A model generated the notes under the pieces. That model made no database searches, was not told the DNA's origin, and saw nothing but the letters and a program-made list of their open reading frames with translations. Position numbers and translations under genes: made by a program. From Pardosa pseudoannulata (Eukaryota; Arthropoda; Arachnida; Araneae; Lycosidae), in contig CM063503.1 in the NCBI GenBank assembly GCA_032207245.1, positions 103,021,084-103,085,083 on the forward strand: a DNA stretch of 64,000 nt, given 5' to 3'. How positions within the stretch are numbered: position 1 is the stretch's first letter; each line of letters begins with the position of its first letter. This document shows positions 55,841 to 64,000 of this stretch, in pieces.

Positions 55841-57181
55841 TCATGTGGGTACATATTTGAATTCTCTGAACACTTTCATTGGTTTTGATAACAATATTTC
55901 GTATTTGAATGATTCTGCGGTTCTGTCTTCTATAAATTTCGAGAACTTTTCAGTTCTAGAACATGGATAATAACGATGAACTAAAGCTAACTGCCATGGT
56001 ACATTAGCCGATTTCCATGCTTTTAGATGCTTCCGTACGTAATAAAGTCCTCCTTCTGTAACAGCATTTGGCTTAGCTGCATATCTTGAGCGCTTTTTCA
56101 GCTGTAATATTTTATCTTCCCTATAAAAGTCTTTGGAGGTAATAAGACTGTTATCTTCTTTTCTATTGGTAATGTTTTCTTTAGAACAGAAATGACTTAA
56201 ACGGAAAATATAGCTCCCAACCTTTTGCTTGGAAATGGTTGTTAATTCATTCATTAATTCAGTCAAGCTGAAGTGTTGTCGAGGGACAAGGAATTCGTTA
56301 ATATCTATTGGTAGAATATACTTTGTCCTTCCACGGTTTCGATATATGCAGTGCTGAACACTAGCTATCTGCAAAATTCTTCTGTTCGCAAGAGCTGTAG
56401 CATTAGGTATAGTCCATGGAATTATGATGATGTTTATACCTAAATGAGCTACTTTACTTATAAAAGATTTTGTTTTTTCCGACATGTTATAATCATAGAA
56501 AATAAAGGAAGTTACTCCAACAGCGTCGTAATAGGATAAAAATTCAGCAAATAATTGTGTAATATCGGGCTTTTCAAACCTTGGAAGAACACATACCGTA
56601 ATCGTATGTTTTGGAATAGCTTTTTGTGTATTAAAATGAATATTTAAAAACGAGCTGTTACTTGAGGTATTTTCGTCAATTAAACCAACTTTGGTTGGAA
56701 TAAGAGAACCTCGGGAAACACACTTGAACAGGAAATACCGGAATTGCCAGTGGCGGATGATTGTGAAGTCGTCTAACGGTTCTGTCCAAGTAGTTTGATT
56801 GGTTTGAAATACACATTGCAAATTATGCCTATAAATGTGAATCTTCGGTCCAACAGCAATTATACGAATAAGAGTTACGTTGGAGTTTTTCTTTTCATCT
56901 ACAAAAGCAGAATGGAGGAAAAGCTGGGGGATAAATTCAGTCCAGGTATCGGAAGTGTCTACAGTTGCCTTTGTTTCACCGATTTCTTGCTTTAGTTGTG
57001 TTTGTGTATCAATAAAATAAAGATACTTTTCTGGGTGCACTAATATACTGAAATCACCATTTGGAGAAACTTGATAGTTATTGCGACTTAATATTTTTTT
57101 ATCTGAGTTTAAAAAAATTAAGAATCCGACAATCCCCGTGGCTGCCAAAAATAGATACGATGCAATTCGGATGAACTTCAT
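55841..57181 (-). CDS. Glycosyltransferase family 92 (DUF23) protein, type II membrane
   Basis: A 446-residue protein with a single hydrophobic signal-anchor at about residues 4-24 and a lumenal remainder, the layout of Golgi glycosyltransferases. GT92 enzymes, such as nematode GALT-1, transfer galactose to glycan acceptors. Family features: T-V-C-V-L-P-R-F (195-202), L-S-Y-Y-D-A-V-G-V-T-S-F-I-F-Y (215-229), P-W-T-I-P (255-259), Q-H-C-I-Y-R-N (276-282), Y-I-L-P-I-D-I-N-E-F-L-V-P (288-300), R-Y-A-A-K-P-N-A-V-T-E-G-G (366-378) and L-V-H-R-Y-Y (400-405). Many members have D-x-D-E where this protein has D-I-N-E. Seven N-x-S/T sequons support a lumenal location. The coding part is one exon. A splice acceptor lies 31 nt upstream of the ATG. 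No neighbour suggests the substrate. Confidence 0.87.
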   Translation of the reverse strand: MKFIRIASYLFLAATGIVGFLIFLNSDKKILSRNNYQVSPNGDFSILVHPEKYLYFIDTQTQLKQEIGETKATVDTSDTWTEFIPQLFLHSAFVDEKKNSNVTLIRIIAVGPKIHIYRHNLQCVFQTNQTTWTEPLDDFTIIRHWQFRYFLFKCVSRGSLIPTKVGLIDENTSSNSSFLNIHFNTQKAIPKHTITVCVLPRFEKPDITQLFAEFLSYYDAVGVTSFIFYDYNMSEKTKSFISKVAHLGINIIIIPWTIPNATALANRRILQIASVQHCIYRNRGRTKYILPIDINEFLVPRQHFSLTELMNELTTISKQKVGSYIFRLSHFCSKENITNRKEDNSLITSKDFYREDKILQLKKRSRYAAKPNAVTEGGLYYVRKHLKAWKSANVPWQLALVHRYYPCSRTEKFSKFIEDRTAESFKYEILLSKPMKVFREFKYVPT

Positions 57182-57214
57182 AAATATATTTTGGGTGAAT
57201 CGTCAAAATGCCCT
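57182..57214 (-). promoter_or_regulatory. 5' UTR end and splice acceptor of the GT92 gene
   Basis: On the minus strand GTTTTATTTTTCAG ends at 57213, followed by 31 nt and the ATG. This places a 5' UTR intron directly before the coding exon and favours the first ATG as the start. Confidence 0.55.
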
Positions 57215-57885
57215 GAAAAATAAAACAAAATGTATATAATCTAAATATTAATAAGTAAAATAACGTATGCATTGTATGGTATCAGTAAAATAAATAGTAA
57301 AATTCGTATAAGCTGATTACTTTCAAGATAAATGATTTCCCGCAGAGATGTTGACATGAGAGAGTATTACGAAATCAGAAAAAATGCTTCACCCTCGAAT
57401 TTGTAGGGATGCCTTTGCTTGAATGGTATGGTTGCTATTGAAGAAAAATATACACCAGGAGAAGGCGGTCGTTGCAAGTTATTTATTTGTCTAGATCGAC
57501 TGTAACTCAATCTTTTTAGGTATTACAGAACTGCTATAATATTTTTGTTTATTGATGTTCATTGTAATGAGTACATCTGCATACCCATCCTATAAAGGTG
57601 AATCAGAAGCAATCGTTTATCTAAATATAAGAAATTGGAACATCTACAAAATATTGCATTTTACTCAAAATAAGAACAAAAGGTTATTATCTTTATTATT
57701 TGGGGTTATTTCTTTTAGAAACTCAGAAAAGTAACTTTTATTTAACATGACAGTTCTTAAAAATACTTGAAGATCTCGCATAAAAAAAAACATCTTTGCA
57801 TATCTCTACACAGATCCCAAATCTTGCTCCTTGCATTTAGAAAATTATATGTAATGCGGAAGGGATTAAAACATTACGTATAACT
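57215..57885. other. Upstream flank or 5' intron of the GT92 gene
   Basis: AT-rich. A 60-codon plus frame at 57552-57734 lacks motifs. A 5' UTR exon of the GT92 gene is expected further upstream on the minus strand but could not be placed. Confidence 0.35.
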
Positions 57886-57893
57886 GATATAAT

Positions 57894-58006
57894 CAATGGC
57901 GTACCGCGGGGTCTATCAATCCCCGGGTAGCACTGCCAAATGATCTCCAAGACAAGTTTTGTATGTTTTTCGAGTAGGGGTGTCAGGTATGCTCGCAACG
58001 CCACTG
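57894..58006. mobile_element. 113-bp hAT-type MITE with perfect 8-bp target duplication
   Basis: The left end is CAATGGCGTACCGCGGGG and the reverse complement of the right end is CAGTGGCGTTGCGAGCAT. The direct repeat GATATAAT flanks it exactly (57886-57893 and 58007-58014). Size, CARTGGCGT termini and 8-bp duplication fit a hAT-superfamily MITE. It is GC-rich inside an AT-rich flank. Confidence 0.85.
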
Positions 58007-58019
58007 GATATAATCTCGT

Positions 58020-58900
58020 AAATAGAGCTATCAGAACATCAGAGTGAATCGAATTGTGTTTGTGCTAGTAATATTCTTAAAGAACTTAGTCTATACCTGA
58101 CTCGCTTAGTTTTTCATATTTTGCAACTGCGCTAATTTGGGTTTTTCTCAAATTGAAATCAGCAAACTTCAAAAATCCAATTTGCTTTCTTATGGACCCC
58201 TGAAAAAGGAGCATATTCAAAATAAAATCTTTTCCTTTTAGAAACTTTTACAAAAATTTTCGAAGGAAATTGAATATCTTAATCTTATAGATGACTTTAA
58301 ACTACACATGATTGTGTTTAATCATTTTCATCCTTATTTAGTAGCTATGTTTCATTGGGATAGCTGAAAATACGATTGACAAATTTTTCGTAAAAAAAAA
58401 AAAAATTATTATTATGCCTAAAACATTATAAAAATCTTAGATATCTTTCCCTTTTACTTTCTCATGCTTAATCAAGCTCACTTTTTATTTATCATCGTGC
58501 TTTTCTATACACAGACAGTACACACAATTTTTTAACATCTTCATTCATAGTTTATAGCAGTCTTTCACTGCTTCATCAGTTACGGTGGTAAACACTTATT
58601 TTTAATTCATTGTTTTTTCATTCTTTTTATAAAAACACAACAAAAAGTTTAAGTGTTACTTATACATTTCTCTTTCATCTAGTCGTCCTGAAGTTTACGC
58701 ATGCACGTTTTGTTGTTTATTATTAATTTTATTAAACACACGTCAAACACGCTTTTTATTATTTTTATTCAGTATTTTATAGCAATCTTTTAATGCGACA
58801 ATAGTCAATGGTATAAGCAGTTATTATTTGTAATTTAACTATTTTTTATCGTGAAATAAATTACTCTTTTTTATAAAGAAGTTACAAGAAAAATATATAT
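58020..58900. other. AT-rich intergenic stretch, nothing recognised
   Basis: Two loosely similar passages near 58540-58620 and 58765-58850 share words (TTTATAGCA, TCTTTYA, TTTTTTAT) and may be an old duplication. No gene is supported. Confidence 0.35.
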
Positions 58901-58915
58901 GCATATATGTGTGTA

Positions 58916-59058
<143 letters not shown>

Positions 59059-59100
59059 TGTGTGTGTTTATATGTAAATTGATGAATATGTCCTTTTTAA

Positions 59101-61371
59101 CCCTTTGACATACAATGACGGCTCGTCTCGGATTTGATGTGCCGTTGTAGACTTTGACGACTCTCGCTCATCAAGCACTATCTTCGACGAAAGCCGGGCG
59201 GTATATTATTGGATTCTTTCTGTGTTTCGGTCGTGCATCGGTGGTATTTGGTTCAGATTCTTACAGGTGCATCCCCCACTCCCACCTCCACAACAGCACC
59301 GATAAATAAAATCTTCTCAGTAAGCAAATAAACGAAAAGTATCACAATGAGTGCGGTAATCAGTATAGCAGTGATCTTGCACCTCGAATGTCATAGTAAA
59401 TATTTGAGTAAAGTAGAATTCAGAAACAGTCCTTCCAAATGTCTGGGTTTGATGCATTGTATGACAATGACGATGAAAGTACATTAGGCTATTTTGGTGA
59501 TGAGAATGTAGCTGAAAATGATCATCAAGGTGTTTATGATGTGGAATATTTGAGTGATTCTTTAAATTCGAGTGAAGTTAGCTCTGTTCGACAACTGATA
59601 CGTAAACGTGCAAGACCTATTTCGAGCAGTGAAGATTCTGACGCAGAGGATGAATAGAACTGTAAGGAAAAGAATAATATTGTGGACATAAAACTACTGT
59701 GACTCCTGGTATCAATTGTACAGTTTTACGGAGATTGAGGATAAATCCGATACCTCTGTGTGTTTTCAAAGAAGTCTTATCCGCTGATTTTTTTAAAATC
59801 ATTGTCCGAGAAACGAATAGATATGCCGCACGAGTGGGAATGGAAGAGGATACGAAAGTGAAGGAGGGGTGGCATCCAGTAACAAGTGATGAAATTAGAG
59901 TATATTTTTCATTACGTATTATAATGTCGCAAATAAGAAAATCGAAGATAGACATGTATTGGTCGAAGCGAAAAATAATTAAAACATCTCTATTTGCCCA
60001 AGTTATGCCTCGTAAGCTTTTTTTTTTTTTTACTCTAACGCATTACCTGCATTTCGTGGATAACGAGACGGCTTCTACAGAAGACAGACTACGAAAGATT
60101 CGATCCGTGGTGGAATTCCTGAATACGCGATTCCAAAAATTGTACATTCCGGAAGAAAATATCGTTATAGACGAATCGCTCATGAAATTCTGAGGACGAG
60201 TGAACTTTACACAGTTCATAGCATCCAAACGTGCGAGATTTGGAATCAAATTTTATAAGTTATGCGAATCCAATTCTGGATATTGTTTTCGATTCAAAAT
60301 ATACTCAGGACAAGATAAGAGTCAAGGATGTGGTGAACCTGTACCAGAAAGTGTTGTCATGCATCTAGCCGAACCCATTTTAGGGAAAGGATGTACGTTA
60401 TTCTTAGAAAATTGGTATTCGTCGCCCAATTTGTTCAAAATCTTGCTTGCGAAGAATACAAATGTTATTGGAACGGTGAGAAGAAATCGAAAGAATATGC
60501 CTACGGAGCTCGAATGGTACAAATTGAAAAAAAGGAGAAGTAAAAAGTCCTGTAGAGGTATACTGTACTTACGCTGGCATGACAAGAAGGATGTATATAT
60601 CATTAGCACGAAACATGTAAAAGCACAAATGGTTGATACCAGGAAAATAAGAAGAAAGAAGGGGGGCGAAGAAGTCGTGAAGCCGACCTGTGTTGTGGAG
60701 TACAACCGTGGAATGGGAGGTGCCGACAGGCAAGACGAATGTCTTGCATGTTTCCCTTTTATGTGAAAGCGCACAAAAGGATATAAAAAAATTTTTTTAT
60801 ATGTATATAGCTATTTACAACGCATATGTTTTATATTCGAAATTGCCTACTTCACAAAAACAATCGATTGTGGATTTCTGACTAAATATTGCAGAAAGTA
60901 TGCTCTGCAATTTAACCCTTCCGAGCTATCCCACACGTTGCAGACCGTCGCAAAGTAAATGTCCAACTCGATTGCAAGCAAAACATTGAGCATATTTTCC
61001 CGAAAACATTTCTGCGACAAATAAAAAGCAGCATCCTACAAAAGGATGCCATGTATGCACGAAGCATAATATAAGAAGAGAAACAACTTGGTAGTGTAAA
61101 ACTTACCTCGTTCCACTGCATATCCCTAAATGTTTTGAAATGTTTCACACCCTACAAAACTACTAATTATTATTTTGTAATATTACTAAATTATTGTATA
61201 CTAACACTATACTATATGAACGTTATTAAATCTTATACAGCAATGTAAGTTTGAACATAAAACGCACCGATTTTGAGCTTGTCCATCAGTGTTTACTGGT
61301 GCACCAGGCAAGCCAAATTAAATGGTTTCCTCCGGATGTGTCGATGCACATTTTATTTGTATGTCAAGAGG
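59101..61371 (+). mobile_element. Full-length, inactive piggyBac transposon
   Basis: Flanked by TTAA at 59097-59100 and 61372-61375, the invariant piggyBac target. The left end is CCCTTTGACATACAATG and the reverse complement of the right end is CCTCTTGACATACAAAT. They share the TTGACATACAA core. A subterminal word recurs in inverse orientation (GATTTGATGTGCCG at 59132-59145 versus GTGCATCGACACATCCGG read from the right). The 2,271-bp element carries one transposase gene on the plus strand, broken by stops and shifts. Confidence 0.9.
59439..61166 (+). pseudogene. piggyBac transposase pseudogene (PGBD/DDE_Tnp_1_7 type)
   Basis: The enzyme would excise and reinsert its element at TTAA. Order seen: an acidic N-terminus (59439-59657) ending S-S-S-E-D-S-D-A-E-D-E, a frame change, then P-G-I-N near 59702, F-F-K-I-I-V-R-E-T-N-R-Y-A, H-F-V-D-N, I-D-E-S-L-M (first Asp), K-R-A-R-F-G-I-K, L-F-L-E-N-W-Y-S-S (the second catalytic Asp is Glu here), G-G-A-D-R-Q-D-E (third Asp) and L-A-C-F-P. 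After another frameshift near 60785-60800 come N-A-Y-V-L-Y-S-K and a Cys-rich tail with C-H-V-C and C-F-E-M-F-H. In-frame stops: TGA 60191, TGA 60764, TGA 60879, TGA 60987, TAG 61092. Final TAA at 61164. Confidence 0.93.
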
Positions 61372-61529
61372 TTAAGCTCATCTGCGTTCAGAAAATTGAC
61401 GATGCGAAATCGTGTAAAGAAATTTTTAACCTTACCTTTTCACTACTATTTTCCTTTTAAAATGGCATAACTGATTAAAAATATTATTTTCTACACAAAG
61501 AAGATGTGCAGGGGAAGGGGTGGCTGCTG

Positions 61530-62083
61530 GCCCGAGGCACACACTACCAATTTAAAAACCTAGGGATCCAAAAATTACAAAAAATTTCAAAGTTGAATAA
61601 TTCGACAACGAATAAAAATAAAAAAGATGTAGTTTTTGTCAATCAGGTGGAAATGGTTTGGTTTGCAGTGCTACGGTCTACTTTTTGCAACGCGAGGGCT
61701 AATGAGACCAGGACCTACTGCTTAAAGCCGATTCTGAACTCCTACGAACATCCATAACATAGTGGCATTCGAACTCATGAACTCTGGTTCCGAAGGCCAG
61801 CACCCTAACCATTCGGCCATCGTTCAGCCAGGTGGAAAGGAAGTCAGGTGTTCTGTTGAGTAAGCAAAAAGTGCATTGACTTGTTATTTTTATCTCTTGC
61901 CGAAGCACAAATTGCCAATTTATATACCGAGTGATCCCAAAATCAGAAAAAAATTCAAAATTGAATAATTCGATAAAGAATAAAAATACAAAGATGCAGT
62001 TTTTGTCAATCAGGTGAAAATTAAGCCGGGTGTTTTGTCGAGTAAGAAAAAAAAATGTATTGACTAGTTCTTTTTACCTCTAG
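61530..62083. repeat. Tandem duplication, about 185-bp unit, SINE in first copy only
   Basis: Unit 1 (61530-61898 including the SINE) and unit 2 (61899-62083) share, in order: GARGCACAMA, CCAATTTA, TTGAATAATTCGA, GATGYAGTTTTTGTCAATCA, AGGTG, GGTGTTYTGT-GAGTAAG and TGCATTGACTTGTT versus TGTATTGACTAGTT. Unit 2 has CAATCAGGTGAAAATTAAGC where unit 1 has the SINE, so it represents the empty site. Confidence 0.88.
61654..61828 (-). mobile_element. tRNA-derived SINE (family 1) with 10-bp target duplication
   Basis: A complete copy: plus-strand TGGTTTGGTTTGCAGTGCTA, GAGGGCTAATGAGACCAGGA, B-box region GGCATTCGAACTC and ACCATTCGGCCATCGTTCAG. Flanked by the perfect repeat CAGGTGGAAA (61644-61653 and 61829-61838). 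Confidence 0.95.
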
Positions 62084-62089
62084 ATGTCG

Positions 62090-63049
62090 TTACTTGCGAT
62101 TATGTAAAATAATATTCAGTTTAAAAGAGCATCTGCACGATATACTGGTGGTGGAATTTGCCATCCTAAGAATGATGTTCCTAAGTGAAAAAAACACTAT
62201 TTATTACCTTTAATCACACGTCAACTTGTAAAGTTAAAAATTTTGCGGACTGAGTTTAGGATTCCTTTTCTCGGTGAAAAATGCGCGAATTTCTTGCCTG
62301 ATAGTGAAAAATTGCGTGATTGAAATGCATTATTACACGTAACTTGAACAAAAATAAATCAGTTGAAAAATTTTAGCGATCATACGAGAAATCCACGAAT
62401 TTTTCATTGCATAAAAAAAATTCTATAAATTATTGCTACAAGAAGGAAGCTGTTTAATCAAGTTTCACCATTAAAAAGAATTACTACTTTAAGTACAATT
62501 CCTAAAATTTTCAATAAAGTACATGTTCAAAAATAACTATTGAAGTTTAAACACATATACCTTAAAATGTCTTTAAATCGCTAAAATATCCCGATTTCAA
62601 TGAAAAGTTTTTGAAAAACGAAATGACCCGATGCAAAATTGTTAAGTTAAACTCTACATCAAAAATGCGAAAAGTGACATTGCGGTATTGTGTCGCTACA
62701 TGTGAAAGGTGCAAAAGAACCACTGACGTGTTCTGCCTTGACCGAAATGAATGATGAATTTCTTTGGTGCCATATGCAAGAAGTGGACATCACTTAGAAA
62801 TATGCAATTGTCATATCGAATGAAATCTTGTTTACTGCTGTGAACGGTGTGATCCCTCGACTCGCTGCTGGATGACATAAAGTACATTGAACACTTGTAA
62901 GGTAACTGGGAAGCAATATTCACTATGTAAGTTACCTGACAATCAAAGAAAGATATATACTGCCATCTTCCAGCTGCTATAGAGCTACTGACGAAACTTT
63001 TGCTTTCGTCGCAAAAGCCCAGGCTTCATTTTCATTCGTTTGGGGAATC
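62090..63049. other. Intergenic stretch with unplaced repeat-like words
   Basis: Words such as GAAAAATGCGCGAATTTCTT and GCGATCATACGAGAAATCC look like subterminal sequence of a decayed DNA transposon, but I could not define ends. The minus-strand 75-codon frame at 62696-62923 has no motif. Confidence 0.35.
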
Positions 63050-63116
63050 AGCATTTTTAAAAAATTTTATTCACTGTCGAATTATTCAATTTTAAAGTTT
63101 GTACTGACATTTGGAT

Positions 63117-63117
<1 letters not shown>
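63050..63117 (-). repeat. Inverted partial copy of the 61.5-kb repeat unit
   Basis: Read on the minus strand, GATCCAAA, then TTGAATAATTCGACAGTGAA followed by TAAAA, matches unit 1 (GATCCAAA then TTGAATAATTCGACAACGAA followed by TAAAA). A third, inverted member shows the unit is a dispersed repeat, or the end of a larger inverted-repeat element. Confidence 0.65.

Positions 63118-63193
<76 letters not shown>
63118..63193. repeat. Self-complementary microsatellite (CA)n(TA)n(TG)n
   Basis: A CA block (63118-63139), a TA block (63140-63155) and a TG block (63156-63193) follow directly. CA and TG pair perfectly, so the tract can fold into a hairpin with the TA block as apex. Confidence 0.93.
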
Positions 63194-63200
<7 letters not shown>

Positions 63201-63736
63201 CAAAATTATTAAACCTAAAATATCTCTTTAAAATACTCATTTTCCTATTTTCATTCTTGCCTATCTATTTTTCTAAGCCACAAAATCTCAGAATTAGAAA
63301 GAATGTTGGTGACTTGAATTCTTTCAACCCATTTCCCAAAGCTAACTCTGGAATAAATAATAATTTTCTGTCCACTCACCACATTTTCTAGCTGTTTTAG
63401 TCAAATGGTTTACTTTTCCAATGATCTAAGTTCCTTTCTGACGGTTAATATCGCTGACTAAGTCTTTTTTCTTTTGAAAGAATTCGTTTCATCTCTCTGT
63501 GGGGCTGACTTTGTCATAGAAAAGTGTTTTCATGTATCATCCATTGCTGTATCATGTCAGAAAAACATGTCTCAACTCCTTAAGCCTAGAATAAACTTAA
63601 AGTTTCAAGTTGGGCTCGCTGCTTTCTTGTAATAGAGCCATGGCTGCAAGTTTCTTAAGCTCATTGCCCAGTAAGACCGGGCAATTAAAAACAATAGGAG
63701 CTAAAATTATCTTGTGGCCGGTGGATTAATTTCACC

Positions 63737-63738
<2 letters not shown>

Positions 63739-63811
<73 letters not shown>
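63739..63811. repeat. Compound microsatellite (CT)n(TA)n
   Basis: A TC block of about 14 units runs into a TA block of about 22 units. No flanking gene. Confidence 0.95.
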
Positions 63812-63815
<4 letters not shown>

Positions 63816-64000
63816 GGGTTTATGTAATTATGACTTTCGAAGACCATCAATGGTTTTAGTTTTAAAAACTGGTGTCTGTGAAGCTATGGATGCGAGCTTA
63901 AAGACCCCTCAGTTTGTAACAGATCAATGAACTGTAATAAAAACATTCTTCTCAAAATTGCCAATAAATCAACATGAAAATCTGAACAGCATTCGGAACT

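Noticed and set aside
59617..60774. Minus-strand frames of 112 and 150 codons in the piggyBac element
   Set aside because: They are shadows of the plus-strand transposase and show no family motif.

Overview
The window reads as AT-rich animal nuclear DNA, most likely from a chelicerate such as a spider. That guess rests on long AT-rich introns, many tRNA-headed SINEs, assorted decayed DNA transposons, a SLAIN-type microtubule plus-end gene and a GT92 glycosyltransferase gene. The species cannot be fixed from sequence alone. Nothing bacterial, no CRISPR array and no operon is present.

Layout. 1-24 kb holds no convincing host exon. It carries a TTAA-flanked MITE (1.7-2.1 kb), a putative TIR element with an internal duplication (3.0-4.5 kb), a GC-rich patch that may be an LTR (5.2-6.2 kb), a hAT deletion derivative with a perfect 8-bp target duplication (9.0-9.8 kb), two Tc1-type transposase fossils, a second hAT-like MITE (14.35-14.97 kb) and tRNA-derived SINEs. 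24.0-38.5 kb holds the last nine coding exons of a + strand gene. All splice phases agree, and the joined product is the C-terminal ~397 residues of a SLAIN-family protein: a W-L-Y-S-S-P start, Ser/Arg-rich middle, an SxIP end-binding motif and a W-S-E-G-C-F C-terminus. Its first exon or exons lie upstream of the window or were not recognised. 38.5-50.3 kb is a long T-rich stretch without exons, probably a very long 3' UTR or downstream flank, containing a pogo/Tigger-like MITE with TA target duplication and a SINE. 50.3-54.6 kb is repeat-dense: a TTAA MITE with a SINE nested inside it, then a two-armed inverted array of tRNA-like repeat units centred on a 28-bp perfect inverted repeat. 55.8-57.2 kb is a single-coding-exon GT92 (DUF23) glycosyltransferase on the - strand. 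57.9-58.0 kb is a 113-bp hAT-type MITE with a perfect 8-bp duplication. 59.1-61.4 kb is a full-length but dead piggyBac element with matching TIRs and TTAA ends. 61.5-62.1 kb is a tandem duplication in which only one copy carries a SINE, so the other is a natural empty site.

Function. Only two host protein-coding genes are supported. The SLAIN-like protein would act at growing microtubule plus ends through EB proteins and XMAP215-type polymerases. The GT92 protein would be a type II Golgi membrane glycosyltransferase. They are divergent in strand, about 17 kb apart, and nothing suggests they cooperate. The rest is best read as a record of repeated invasion by piggyBac, hAT, Tc1/mariner and pogo-type DNA transposons and at least three tRNA-derived SINE families.
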